DNA of 64,000 nucleotides from Rhodocollybia butyracea (GCA_015501585.1 JADNRY010000126.1:62001-126000), one strand, 5' to 3'; shown: positions 1 through 12,800, counted from the stretch's first letter. Translations and numbers: made by a program. The notes: generated from the letters alone by a model not told the origin.

Positions 1-244
1 TTGGAAGACTGCGCACTCCTGCCTCAATCGCTGTACAGTGTCAGATCCTAACCAAACTCTAGTCTACATCAGCTCCAACGAAAACAGACCAGGAGCAAAG
101 ACGGGGGAGGGAAAACCAGACTGTGGATAAGCTTCTCGCAGAAACACCTCACCAGAGCACACTACTTCCCGAGTTTAAATTATTGGCGGAGGAGGAGGAG
201 GAGTATCATGTACATAATGTTTGAGCCTAAGTAGCTTTCGTTTG

Positions 245-252
245 TATAAATA
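245..252 (+). promoter_or_regulatory. TATA box upstream of secreted-protein copy 1
   Basis: TATAAATA lies about 265 bp before the ATG at 516. The stretch 1-515 has no convincing coding region; a short GGA repeat sits near 185-203. Comparable TATA-like motifs occur at about 1614 and 2268, the latter before copy 2. Assignment is by motif and position only. Confidence 0.4.
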
Positions 253-515
253 TCATTCGTTCAAGGACAAGTCCTTACGCGTTTGATACGTTTCATCTCA
301 AGATATCGCAGGTAAGCGAAAGCTTCAAGGGCTCTGGTTCTCCATTGACCAATCTCGTTTCAGGTCGATTCTTGATCCATCGTACAAATTTTAAGACCAG
401 CTACCTTACTTTGGTTTTTCCCAAAAGCACCCGTACGTCTTGCATGGAGACCGCTCTGTTCTGAGATTATGCGGAATCTAATTCGTTTCTTGCATTATTT
501 GTTCACTCGGCAGAT

Positions 516-1182
516 ATGCGTTCTTTTGTGCTCTTTTCGTTGGCATGTCTCTCTGCTATAATGGGAGCTCAATCTTTGCCGACCGCCTCGTCTGACCTCA
601 GAGTCGATGCACCAGCGGTAGGCGCATAAGTAACAGTCTGATGTCGTGGATTACTAAAGGCATTTCTACCTATTTCAGGGACATCTGCGAGGGCGAGCAG
701 GCCCAGATCTCTCCAAGTACATGTTACATCTGCATTTGAACTGGGCCCACCGATCTAACGTGAATATTAGGGCGGTCCTTACACATTGCTCAAAGGCTTT
801 AGCGGCAGCTCATACAGTGTACAAGCCTCGGTGGAGGAATCCGGCATTATGGAAGGACAAACAATATACGGTGACTCAATTGTCTATTATGAACTTGGAA
901 CTTGCGGAGTGACGGCTTTCTGACATTAGACACCTGCGCTCTGGCTTGTTGAACAGCTTGATCCTCGTGGTATGGACGGAAATTTCGTGAATGTGTCACT
1001 TAGACCCCGATGATGGTAGCCATTTTCCACCTGAAGGATTCGACGCCGACACCATCATTAAGGGCTTCAAAAATGCGAAAGACGTCTTCGGGAGTCCGGA
1101 AAATGTTCAAAGGCTGATAGACTTGAGGGAAGAGCGGAAGAAGAAGGAGTTGGGCACCTGCTCAGGATCTGACTCAGGTTAA
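516..1182 (+). pseudogene. Small secreted protein, copy 1 (frameshifted)
   Basis: Exon 1 (516-617) starts with a signal-peptide-like segment (MRSFVLFSLACLSAIMGAQS). A 61-nt intron (618-678) leads to exon 2 (679-870), and a 59-nt intron (871-929) to exon 3. Exon 3 aligns with the paralogue at 2397-2934 through a WLVEQLDPRG block. Relative to the paralogue it then carries one extra base near 990-1000, which gives a stop at about 1009. The family motif LDPDDGSHFPPEGF and the C-terminal helix continue in the next frame to 1182. The family is not recognised; an extracellular role is inferred only from the signal peptide. A different splice choice or a sequencing error could restore it. Confidence 0.6.
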
Positions 1183-2396
1183 ACAATGACACAGGGTAAA
1201 GGACATGTGCATTTCACGTATAAAAATCTTGTTCGATGGTGAGAAGCGCAGTGCATGTGAGGAAGGCGTGACTTGCGGACCACGCAGCACCTTACTCGCG
1301 TCGAAAAGAAAGCTTTGAGTCTCTGAGACAAACACAAACGTATCGCTGACATACAATCAGCTCACGAAGTATTTCTGTGCGTCCGCCCAGGTCCGCCACT
1401 TGCCCACACCCCGGGCAGGGACGTATGCAGAAGGGATCGAAGATCAAGATGCATAACTGGGCGATTTCTAGTCAATGCTATGCGGACCTCAAGTGACAGA
1501 TGGCCCGCGTCGGCTCAACTTAGAGGCCTAAGAATGAATATTTTGGTTTTTGCTAGTAAGTATGGAAAGTACACCCACATTCGGGTTTTGAATTTGAATG
1601 TTTGGACGATGAGTATAAATACGTATACACTGTAGTCGCTAGCTATCCCGAGAAATAAGTGTGAAACAAATCAAGGTATGTGTCCAAAAACCCACCTCGC
1701 CGACAAAACAGTCGATATGGGAAGCTGTGCTCCCAACCCCTTTTCCTTCCTTCACAATTCCTCGCCTCCCAAGTTATCAAGAGTTAGAGTTAAGCAGAGT
1801 TGAATGATAAATAAGTGGAGACGAAAGTGAGAACAGACAGAGGAAGGACATGCCGCGGAGAGAAACGCCGCAGAGAGAAACTTGACTATCAATAAGCAAC
1901 GACAAGCAAGACACAAGAGACAACTTACGTCTGAGTTACCTAGACAAGTTCCACCTCCGTGACTAGTGTTATGCTAGAGGACAAAGAGGGAGTTTCGATT
2001 GTAAGCACAGATGACTCGATACTCCGCGAGACCTGCATGGAAACGAAATAAAATCTAAAAGACGCCCCTCTCGGGGGGCAGTTTCGATGCGAAACGCGAG
2101 AGTGTAACCAGAGCTGACCAGAGTGTAATAGTGGTCGGGTCCGTTAGTAGTGGAGTAAAGCTGTCACAGGTCACTTGTATCTGAATTCTGTCAAACGAAT
2201 GTTCCTCACGTTTGCAAGCAGACAAAAACTCTGGGAGTCCTTTACACTGTAATACTCAGAGATACTCTTTATAATATAGGCCGATTCTTGTTCCCTCTGC
2301 ACCAGTTTATCATCGAAAAAGCTCATATGTAGATTTCAACTCTTACTCAACGTCAAAATCGTGACTTTTCGTCCACTCCAGCCTAGCCCAAGCCGT
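1183..2396. other. Intergenic region between tandem paralogues
   Basis: No supported coding region. A TATA-like motif (tataaat, 1614) and an AT-rich TATA-like stretch (2268-2278) are present; the second is about 120 bp before the start of copy 2. No repeat shared with other parts of the window was noticed. Confidence 0.5.
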
Positions 2397-2934
2397 ATGC
2401 GATCCTATGTGCTATTCTCATTGCTTTGCTGTTCATGGGCGTCGTAGAGTATGTGCTGCTTTCGTGTTATTTCCCGGCTGGCGACTGACTTGATGTGCGA
2501 AGATTCAGAACATGTACGGTCTCGAAGATTTTCCGACCGAGTTACACTCAAGTTCCAGAGCCTCAGCTCGGAGGGACATTGTACAAGCCCAAGTGGAAGG
2601 ATCTAAAGTTCATCGATAACCGGGAGTACCAGGTGAGCCACACTATCCTATTAGTATGACGACGAGCTGCGTTTTGAAGTACGTCAACCAGAACGTGAAA
2701 TACTGGCTCGTCGAACGGCTTGATCTTCGCGGCGAGTCGATGGTTTTTGTGAACGAGGCTATCGATCCGGATGATGCCAGCTTCGATCATCCGAAAGGGT
2801 TCACATGCACAGCTGAGCAGATTTTCCATCAATTCAAAGGCGCGAAGGAGGTGTTTGAAACCGAGAAAGAGGTTCAAGAGCTGGTACATAACCGAAGTAT
2901 GGCACCTGGGTCCGCGCTGGACAGACAAACTTGA
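2397..2934 (+). CDS. Small secreted protein, copy 2 (intact, three exons)
   Basis: Exons 2397-2443, 2503-2632 and 2680-2934 with introns of 59 and 47 nt join in frame to a protein of about 143 residues. The start was chosen because MRSYVLFSLLCCSWAS parallels the signal peptide of copy 1 and the gene then splices cleanly. Shared family features are YKP[KR]W near the end of exon 2, WLVE[RQ]LD, and DPDD followed by F and a C-terminal helix with the pattern KxAKxVFxxxxxVQxL. The protein is small, probably secreted and of unknown function. It lies in the same orientation as copy 1 about 1.2 kb upstream, so the pair looks like a tandem duplication. No Cys-rich pattern typical of hydrophobins is present. 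Confidence 0.6.
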
Positions 2935-4289
2935 GTTAAACTCATACAGCGTATTACTCGGTGTAACCTACACTGAGTGACTGTGCCTACTCCACGGCAT
3001 TGAGACAAATATAAAGAGCCCGAGATATAGTAACCGAGAAACGTACTGACATCCTCACACAATTACCCAGCAACACCCTCGTCCAGCTGTTCAGAATCGC
3101 TCCATGACAACTTCGACGCAACCACAAGAGTCCCTAAGCGTCTCCGTTTTCTAGCGTGTGATGATTCGGATACGATGTTGGTTCGAATACTGAAAGCGTT
3201 GTCGTCTCGGGTTCGCCGATCTAAGCATGGCGATAAAGCAGCAGATGAAGAGGTCAGTGTACCCAAAACAGTGGAGGGATTCTTGATATCGTGAGGGCTG
3301 AAGCGCTGACTGTTGATATGGTGATAATTTAATGAGTCGACGATTTAAGACTACTGTCATAGGACGGAGGGTTGACATTGAGTACGTACAAACTAACATG
3401 TTCTAGGAAGGATGGCTTTGAAAGTAAACGGTTTCACAAGTCATAGTGAGCAGGGTGGTGGATATTGCCCGGTCTTTTGGGAGGAAGCCACGTTTGTCCA
3501 AAAATAGCAGTGTTTTACCAACTGGAAGATAAAGCAATGCGTTTTCATCAGCAAGTGACCTTCATCGTGGATGCAAAAACACGCACCATGAATCACAGCG
3601 CTCAGCTCTTTGAGTTCGCCTATGCTGTGTTATAACATTTCCATCTCTTTCTTATCTTTATACGATTAACTAGAATCACTGTTACTGCACGCAGGTGCCT
3701 TATGATTCTGCGTTCCTTCCTGTGGAGATGTGTGAGATACATAACAACGTTGATTTTTCGCGGTACCTGTCTATCAGAGATCAAAAACAACAAAGGAAAG
3801 GCGTGTCGAACATGGTTTGGCAGATTCAAAATGCGCTAAGAGCTACGCAGCAAACCTCAAGACGAGGTCAAGTCGAGGGTTAAAAATAAGGAAGGACGAA
3901 TTTATTGCACTTTGAACGCCGGATCCAGATACCAGAGAAAGGGGAATGCCGGCCGTGACAGGCGCTAATCATTCCGGAAACCCGAACTGAGATGATAAGG
4001 AGAGTAAGCTTCTGCATGCAACAAACCTCATGGACATTTCTGCTGCTGATGGAAGAGATCTGATGAGCTTGGACAGTTTGACCAAACAAGAGAGGTTGCG
4101 ACGGTTCTGTATGTTCAGTAACTTCCCTCGGCTCTAATAGTAATAAATAGATCAACATTACATGTATGCTTTGCACAACAGTATATAGAGCACTGCCTTG
4201 CCCTTGTGATAGTTAATTCATTCATCATGATCTGTTACCCTGCGGCGGGTTAAGAGAGTTAGATTACCTGCTTCCTGTCCCATACCACT
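2935..4289 (+). other. Intergenic; weak two-exon candidate
   Basis: A TATA motif (about 3008) precedes an open stretch on the plus strand near 3056-3290 (residues such as KRLRFLACDDSDTMLVRI). An intron-like acceptor at 3691 leads into another open stretch, 3692-3883 (VPYDSAFLPVEMCEIHNNVD..., stop TAA). They could be exons of one gene, but no start codon and no clean splice join was found between them. No family is recognised. A second TATA-like motif (about 4180) lies 110 bp before the G-alpha start. Confidence 0.25.
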
Positions 4290-6445
4290 ATGGCAGATAC
4301 GGACCCCTTCGCAGAATTCTTGCGACCCCCGGCGCACGAAACACCTTCGGAACGAGCTATTCGCAAGAGCAAGGAAGCCGAAGAAAAGCGCGTCAATGAT
4401 GCTATAGACGAGCAGATCAAACAAGAGAAACAAAGTTTAAAGCAAAAAAATCTGACCAAAGTTTTGCTTTTGGGTCAATCCGAAAGCGGTTAGTCTGGAT
4501 GTTTCTCGTGTTAATACACCCTAATTCCTTTGGCTTTCAGGAAAATCAACTACGCTAAAAAGTGGGTTTTCTCGTCCTGCCCCCGTCTACTCGAATCCAA
4601 CCTATGCATAGACTTCCGGATGGAGTATGCGCGAGAAGAATGGGACGCTGAGAAGGCATCATGGCGGTCAGTGATTCTGAATGTTTTTGCACTGCGCTTA
4701 TTTACATTTCCACTAGATCAGTGATTCAGCTCAATCTCATTCGTTCAATCACCTCCATTCTGGATGCTCTTCAGGCTGAAATCGACGGAGAGCCTCTCTC
4801 TACGGCCTTGGAGCTCGAAGAAAACGATGGTCCTACCGAATCCAGAAGATCCATTGACTTGCTCTCGGCTTCCATCGAAAATGACGAGCTAATACCCTCC
4901 CCACAGTCTACATTTTCTTCAGAGGAGCTGCAAACATTCCAGGGCTTACGGATCAGACTTTCTCCTTTGCGTCATGTGGAAATAGAACTGAAGAAGAAAC
5001 TAGGCGCGGCGACGGAGGAGGTAACAGAGATGCTAGAATCCCCTCAGGATGAAAGATATTCGGTCGATGCCCCGGACTCGAGATATATGGTTCGAGTAGG
5101 GAAAACTCGACAAAGGAAAATACAAGGAGGGGAAATGGCTGTTCGGGGATTATCCTGGAGGGAGTTTCTAACGTATGGAATCCGCAAACACAGTCTTTCA
5201 GGGAGATCCCGAACGAGTTCGGAGATACAGGATGCGAACAAGAGCGGTATTTCGGAGATATTGTCGGGTTGCAAGGACGACATGAAGTCGTTATGGGTGA
5301 ACGAGAAATTTCGGGGTGTTCTGGTGAAGCGTAATATCGAGATGGAGAATAATGCCGGGTTGTAAGTCCCTTATCCCCTCTTCTTCTCCCACGTTGATCG
5401 TCAACTGTACAGCTTCCTCGACGATATTGAACGGATTGCCTCGGTGTCTTATATTCCGTCTGACGACGATGTCGTTCGTTCGAGACTGAGGACGCTCGGT
5501 GTACAAGAATACCGCATTTTTATCGAGTCTACAAACGGTAATTATCGTTCGCTGGTTCCGTCTAGATATCTTGCTAAGCCTTGCCTCTCAGCCTTGAATT
5601 TGAATGCCAGACCGCGCCGCGAGTGGGTGATCTATGATGTGGGAGGCTCTAGAACCATGGTCAGTAATCGTCCTGGCTCACTTTTTGTACGGTCTGATAG
5701 GTTCGGTGATGTTCAGCGGCGCGCTTGGATTCCCTTTTTTGAAGGTGTCAATGCTATTATATTCCGTGAGCGAAGGATAGATATCTTGTATTACTATCGT
5801 CTGATCAGCGACTTTGTGTGTTCTTGGGATAGTTGCTCGTACGTGACGTATTCAATTTAGCAGACCACAACTGATTTCGGGCTGCAGCGGTATCCTGCTT
5901 CAATGAGGTACTACTTGAGGACTCTACAGTGAATCGTCTCAATGATTCGGTTGCGCTATGGAGGGCGATTGTCTCCTCGAAGCTCCTTCAGAACACCACG
6001 CTAGTCTGTTTCCTGAACAAATGTGACATTCTCAAGCGCAAACTGAACAACGGGATCCTATTTCGTCACTATGTAGGAGATTATGGGAATCAGCCCAACG
6101 ATTCCACATCGGTTTCCAAGTGTAAGCTTGGTCTTTTCTCTAGACCGTTGAGATGCTAACGGCTTTGGGCAGTCATCAAGGAGAGGTTTAGAAATATCGC
6201 TATCAAGTACTCCACTACGAAACGAAACACTTATCTTTACACCACGTCGGTCACAGTGCGTCCGAGTTTGAGTCTCATACAATGTTTTCTTGCTCATAAT
6301 TCTGCTTAGGATACGAAAGCTACCTCCGTGACTCTTGGATCGGGTAAGCTGCAAGCACTTGTTCGACTATGATTTCTAACACTGAATTATTGCAGTGCGG
6401 GATAGTATCTTCAGAGAGAACCTTTCAGTGGCTCAGCTCCTATGA
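4290..6445 (+). CDS. Divergent heterotrimeric G-protein alpha subunit
   Basis: Signal-transducing GTPase of the G-alpha family, split by about nine short introns (for example 4489-4540, 4562-4611, 4667-4716, 5362-5412, 5660-5716). In order: a charged N-terminal helix without a myristoylation Gly2, the P-loop GQSESGKST across intron 1, a helical domain with a long Ser/Glu-rich insertion (about 4760-5300), switch I (RSRLRTLGV), G3 DVGGSR, RRAWIPFFE, G4 NKCD, the region TSVTDTKATSV in place of TCAT, and a C-terminal helix ending at 6445. Spliced length is roughly 530-570 residues against about 350 for typical family members. The Mg-binding Thr of switch I is Leu and the catalytic Gln of G3 is Ser. 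Some splice sites, notably around 5537-5580, remain uncertain. Agaricomycetes commonly carry expanded sets of such divergent G-alphas. Confidence 0.85.
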
Positions 6446-6667
6446 CTTATTGATTTATACGTACTTACCTATGAGCCATCTTACCTATGAGCCATCTTGC
6501 GCCATAGCCGATTTAAATGGGACTATACTTTCGGGGTAACACAAGCGCTGGAAGGACGAATTGTCCGATACGGCGTCGGAGGAGAGCGATGTGGATCGCA
6601 CCTACAAACACATTCTTAGTGTTGAAACCATTTTTCACCCCACTTATAATACTCGCTCTAGTTTACA

Positions 6668-7788
6668 ATGGATTCCCTTTTCGTTGGAAAACCTCTGCCT
6701 CCGCCTAGGGCAACTACAATGAAAGAACTCAATGATCGCCGGTTCAAGGAGTTTGCTGCCTTGAAGCTCAAAGAAGAACCTATAGATGAGCCAGCAGATA
6801 ATCTGTATGTTCGATTTGCACCACCACCACCGCCCAAAACATCTTCTCGATGTGAGTCCTTTCTTTCCAAAACCTGGAAAGAAACTGATATGAGCTGTAT
6901 AGTCAACGCTCAGGATGCAGAGATCACTGTTCTATCTTCCGACAATGTACTCTTCCGGTTACACAAGGCTAATGCCCGAGTCACCTCGGGCGGTCTCCTT
7001 CCATCTCAATCATCAGGGACCGAAGACGCTTTTCTTACATTACCAGAGCCGGCTGAGATCCTCGAGATATTGTTCGAATTCCTATACCCAGACTACGAAA
7101 CAGACCTGGAAAGACTAGAATTCAGTGCATTGTTGCGAGTGGCAGAGGCGGCGGAGAAATACGTGGTGTTTTATGCGATGAACCATTGTACTTTTTGTCT
7201 CCGGTGCGCTAGCTCTTCTAGTCCTTGCTCCTTCCCTCAATGACATACACCCTTAGAAAACACACATTGTTCCATTCATCCGAGCTGATCTCGTTTGCGG
7301 TAAAGTACGGGAAAGAAAAAATGCTCTCAGAGCTTACCCCCGCATTGCTTGACATGGAACTAGAGGAAGTGATAACAATATTGTCACCAACAGCGTTCGG
7401 TGAATTCGTGAGTAAATCTCCTCCTGTTAGTAGCTGATTTACACCACCGTTATAGTGTCTATACCGCGACAAATGGACACAAGTGCTCTTCAAATGTTGT
7501 AGTCTTACACTCGAATGGAGCGTCAAACACGAGCAGAATAGAAACTGCCCGTGCGCCAAGGATCCTGAAGCACAGGTGGCCCGGAAGTTGAAAAACTTCC
7601 TCGACGGAGCTATAGCAAAACCGAGTTTGCTTGGCCTGGATCGGCTTGACCGGACATTATTCCAACTTGAGGCCATCTTGGGTGGAACAGGATGTGGGTG
7701 GTGTAAAGACGCGTTGATCACGTTCAAAGATGCTGTGATGGAGCAGATCAAAGGGATTCCCCAGAAATTCGTGGTGGAGTTAGATTGA
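6668..7788 (+). CDS. BTB/POZ domain protein
   Basis: Four exons joined by introns 6852-6902, 7204-7256 and 7408-7455 give a protein of about 320 residues. After a Pro-rich N-terminus comes a BTB-like core: FNAQDAEITVLSSDNVLFRLHKA, then SGG, then LPEPAEILEILFEFLYPD, then LLRVAEAAEKYVV. This is the arrangement seen in the many agaricomycete BTB proteins, which mediate protein-protein contacts, in some families as cullin-3 adaptors. No kelch, BACK or zinc-finger domain was seen; a Cys-containing segment (RNCPCAKD, GCGWCKDA) lies in the C-terminal half. Same orientation as the G-alpha gene, 222 bp downstream of it. The 6446-6667 spacer holds nothing else supported. Confidence 0.75.
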
Positions 7789-8653
7789 AGCCAAAAAGCG
7801 CGCGATCGGTCATGAGTCTCTTAAGTGTCTTCTATCGTATGCGAGTAGATAATAAGATATTAATTGTATATTATACATATGTGTACCTTCTGGAGACGAC
7901 AGTAAGTAGAGTAAAAACTAATAATAGCAATCTGTTGGCTCAATTTGATAATAATTTGATACTAGAAGACTTGGATAGCAAAGTACATCTAAGTATTCGC
8001 AGACCATTTCATTACTTTCTATAAGCTATAGCTATTGGTACAGATGAGATAAATAACTCATCAACGCGCGGAAAATGTACAAACTTAATCAAACATCTGA
8101 ATTCTTACGCGGCCTCAGCCCCGAAATGCGCCAATTCCTTCGAAAAATCACGCGTACACAAGACGCATCAAAATCTAGTCGGCAACAGCACATTCAGCTG
8201 ACAGAGCATCGTCAAAATGTAGCGGAGGAAAGGACTAAAAAACAGGCAGCACGAGCAGAGAAGCGCGCAGGTCATTAAAGGTAAAAGTACCATATGTGGC
8301 TATTCTACCCACTTTTACTAGCGAAACTTGCACTTTTACTCCCGACTCCTGATTGAATTCCCCCCAGCCCCCACATGGCACCGCTGCCACCTAGGTACAA
8401 CGAGTCGAACTTAATGCATCACTAAATCAGGAGAAAAGTCATTTGAGATTTCACGAATCGCAAGACTGTGCTTGCACAGCATAATAACCGTTTACAACCT
8501 AAAAAAAATTATTAGTTGAAATTACATTTGTAAATGAGCTCTTGGGAATGATTTTACCAGATTTCATCCACATCAATAATCAGCTCGCTCCTCGCTACTG
8601 GTCTTTTCCTTCTACCGGAATCATCATAATCCCTTATCAAAAGGCCGGATAAG
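7789..8653 (+). other. Intergenic with an isolated short ORF
   Basis: AT-rich downstream region of the BTB gene. An open frame at 8075-8278 (67 codons, with FLRGLSPEMRQFLRKITRTQ and a Lys/Arg/Ala-rich tail) has coding-like composition. It has no recognisable domain and no clear promoter; it could be the C-terminal remnant of a transposon protein. The rest (8280-8653) shows nothing further. Confidence 0.3.
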
Positions 8654-9480
8654 ATGCTTAGAGGTCCGCCAGGGAACTCAGAACTCTTCGAGGACGACAT
8701 AGCGGAGATTCCGGCCAGCCATGAGTTGACCTTTCCTCCCGTCTATCCGCATTCCAAGTATTGGCATCAACGTTTCAAAATCCACTCTACCTCCTTGACC
8801 TTCTGAATAATGGAGCGTTTTCTTCTCTTTATGGCTTCTTTGGGATCTGGATGATCGTTGGTGCCATCGGTGACACTGTCGCATTTATTAAACAGTACGT
8901 TCCATCTGTTACTTTTTGTTTGTTTGTATCTACTTGGTTGCCAAACTCAGAAACCCATACCGTCTATAACACCACCTTCGCCAACAGTATCCAACGCATA
9001 AAGTCGAAGTCCGGCGCCATATATGCTCCCTCCTCCTCCACGCATAGTCCCAGCGCATGGGCCATCGCTGTTGAAATTTTCCCAGTCCCCATGTGATCCC
9101 ACGGCGTTGCACTTTCCGCTGCGTCGGAAGACAATCGTCTTCGATCACCCCGTCCGTCTTTGCCACCAAACGAAGGCAACCCCGGCTTGAATATCTTCTG
9201 CTCCTTTCTGTGGATGCTGCTTCATCTATGGCTACTTCCTCATGTTGGAGACTACGAAGAGACGAGTGATGTGTGGGTATCGTGCGCAGGAGATTGGGAT
9301 GGTAGGGAAGAAGGTCATAGAGGATACTTCACGTCGCGATAATGAGAAGACTGAGCAGACGACATGGTTTTGCTTTTGGCTTCTCGGTTTCTTTATGTTT
9401 GTCCCATTTTGGTTTACTTTGTGCATTCATGTACGAGTATCTGTACCCCGATGTACTCACGCTCATAGATAGCAATCAGA
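8654..9480. other. Unresolved small gene or pseudogene, strand uncertain
   Basis: Both strands show coding-like pieces. On the minus strand, residues such as TGKISTAMAHALGLCVEEEG and YMAPDFDFMRWILLAKV (about 9110-8995) are followed, after a possible intron, by DHPDPKEAIKRRKRSIIQKV ending at about 8767. On the plus strand, 8654-8800 opens with an ATG (MLRGPPGNSELFEDDIAEIP), and a good-looking intron (GTACGT..CTCAG, about 8896-8951) is present. No complete gene model could be built on either strand and no family is recognised. Confidence 0.3.
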
Positions 9481-9879
9481 TACCAAAGAATGTGTCCAAC
9501 GTACTGTAACCAACTGAAGCTTGTCACTTTGTTATCGATTTCATAGTATATTCTCAGGTCAGCCGACTGAGTCCGGGTTCAAGTTGTCCTTCCATCCTTC
9601 ATACTAGAGACTTGAAAAGGAGTGAGTTTTCGAACGCAAGCTTTTAAGTCGCTGTCAGATAGTGGGCAGTAAGAATTTTGACAGCTCTAATCGTCCCGAG
9701 TCTCAACTTCAATTAAGATATCTATGATCATCTGAGCCAACTCAATATAGAATTTAAAGTTGCTTCTTTGGTCGGCGGTACACGAGCTATACATACATAT
9801 ACCAAACACGTGTAGTAGAGCTTATATGAACTGTCTGTTGCTCAAAGTTTCATTTGTTCCCTCCTTACTACGTACCAGC
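9481..9879. other. Intergenic, putative promoter region of NACHT gene
   Basis: No coding region seen. AT-rich segments occur at about 9790-9830, 50-90 bp before the probable start at 9880. Confidence 0.4.
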
Positions 9880-12800
9880 ATGTCGTTCGAACTTGGATCA
9901 CACGTAGGTTTCAGCGTTTCCTTGCAGTCTTAGTCGGTGCTAATTGTCATTAATAGAGAGCAGAAAAATATGACTGAAGTACATGCGCCTGGCAGGCAAG
10001 ATGATTTTTTTTTTTTTCATTTGCGGAAATTCAGCTTACACTCTGACAGCATTTTGGCAAATGCTTCCGAGTTTACTGTGAACAACTCGCAATTTCAAAC
10101 AGCAGAAGTGATTAACAATTATCACTCCGGGAGTGAGTGCTCCTTGTTTGCTCTTCCCAGCTCTTTGGTTAAAAATTGAAATAAAGATAACAATAATGTG
10201 TCTGCTATTAGGAATTGGCTGAAAGCGCCGGATCCTTCTACCAATTTTGTGGCAGCATGTGATAAGAAAACAGACGGCACTGGGGATTGGATCCTTTCTC
10301 ATTCAGAATATGTTAAGTGGCATCAGGGTAAACATGGGATCCTATGGATACAGGGCAAAGGTGAGTTACTTTTGTACAAGAAGGATTGAATCTAACCAAG
10401 ATCATCTACTAGTGGGGTCAGGGAAGACTATCCTCTCGTAAGCATGTATCAGTTGTTATCAACTTAATATCTAACATGTCTTATTAAGTACAACAATTAT
10501 CAAAAGTTTGCAAGCTGAGCTTCCACTTGGAAGCTACTACTACTATTTTGACAACCGTGACAACTCAAAGACAAAGACAACTGCCCGTGGGCTTCTTCAA
10601 TCACTTTTGTTGCAGATGGCCACAAGGTCTGAGGGTGTCCATCCAACTCTGCATGCACTTTATATGAAGTGCAATGAAGGTGTCATGGAGCCCACTACAG
10701 AGGATTTGAGCTCAGCCCTAGCAGCAGTTGTGAAAGACTTAAGTCCTGTATTCCTGGTACTGGATGCCATGGATGAATGCAGTGAGGCAGTTGATGTGTT
10801 CAGACATCTTGCTCATGTCAAAGACAACCTCTGCATAGCCATAACCAGTCGATATTTGGCTGAGACCAGTTATGATGTGTCCTGGTATGTTCATCTTGAT
10901 GACGCAGAATCTGCTTTTCATCAAGATGTTCACAAATATCTCCAGGATAAGCTTGCACATCGTAAATTGAAGCAAGAACTATTTACTGAAATAGTAAATT
11001 ATTTGACTCAAGAATCACAGGGCCAGTAAGTATTGCAAATGATTAGATAAACTTCAAGTGATTAACATTATCTTGACAAAGATTTCGCTGGGTTGATTGT
11101 CAAGTTACTGTACTACAGCGATGTAAGACACCCAAGGCCATACGTGATGCATTGAAGAAGCTGCCCAAGAGCCTAGAGGAGACGTACACTGTGGCAATTA
11201 AAAGAATCTCAGAAAGTGAACATGTGGATGAGGCAAACTTCTCGGATGGTTGACCTACACATTTGAACCACTTTCAATTGCACAGGTTACAGAAATTCTT
11301 GCTGTAGACTTGGATAAGCAAATATTTGATTGTGAGGCAAGGTCATTGGAGCTGGAAACTGGAGTATATGATATCCTGGATTCCACATTGATTGTTGTCA
11401 ATGTAAACAGTGTTGTGCAGCTTGCACACAATTCTGTGAAAGAGTTCTTAGTGTCAAGCCAGGGTCAACCTCGTGGAGTTGAGCTAATTGAAATCAATGA
11501 ACAACTGGCTGATTCTATTATATGTGAAACATGCCTTATCTATTTGCTCGAGTTGAATTCAGAGGAAATATATGAATTTGAAAAGGACTATCCATTATCC
11601 ATTTATGCAGCAAAGTATTGGCCGGCTCATATGAGGATGCAAGGAAAAGAAGCATTGAGGCACCAAAGGGCTCATGACCTGGCAGTAACATTAATAAAGA
11701 AGAGAAGAGAAGAGCCATATATAAATTGGATCAGAATCCATGGGCCAGAAAGAGATTGGAGGGCAAAATGTAATCCGATATTGATGGTAGATAAGATTCA
11801 CTCTCCATTGTATTACATGGCTTATGAGGGATTGGCAAGGATCATTGAGGATTTGTTATCAGAAGAAACAACAGATGTCAATGCACAAGGGGGAAAGTAT
11901 GGAAATGCACTCCAGGCAGCTGCTGCTCAAGGCAACAAGGATGTTGTGCAGCTTTTGTTAGAGCACAAAGCAGATGCCAATGCCCAAGGTGGACACTATG
12001 GAAATGCACTCCAGGCAGCTGCTGCTCAAAACAACAAGGATATTGTTCATCTTTTGTTAGAGCACAAATCAGATGTCAATGGCCAAGGTGGACACTATGG
12101 AAATGCACTCCAGGCAGCTGCTACTGGAGGGAACAAGGATATTGTCCAGCTTTTGTTAGAGCACAAAGCAAATGCCAATGCCCAAGGTGGAGAGTATGGA
12201 AATGCACTCCAGGCAGCTGTTGCTCAAGGTAACAAGGATATTGTCCAGCTTTTGTTAGAGCACAAAGCAGATGCCAATGCCCAAGGTGATGCATACAGAA
12301 ATGCACTCTATGTAGCTGCTGCTCAAGGCAACAAGGATATTGTGCAGGTATTGTTAGAGCACAAAGCAGATGCCAATGCCCATGGAAATGCCCTCTATGC
12401 AGCTGCTACTGATGGCAACAAGGATATTGTCCAGCTTTTGTTAGAACACAAGGCAGATGCCAATGCCCAAGGGGGACACTATGGGAAATGCACTCTATGC
12501 AGCTGCTGCTCAAAACAACAAAGATATTGTCCTGCTTTTGTTAGAGCACAATGCAGATGCCAATGCCAAAGGTGGAGAGTATGGAAATGCACTCCAGGCA
12601 GCTGTTGCTCAAGGTAACAAGGATATTGTCCAGCTTCTGTTAGAGCACAAAGCAGATGCCAATGCCCAAGGTGATGTATGTAACAATGCACTCTATGTAG
12701 CTGCTGCTCAAAGCAACAAGGATGTTGTGCAGGTTCTGTTAGAGCACAAGGCAGATGCCAATACCCAAGGTGGACACTATGGTAATGCCCTCCAGGCAGC

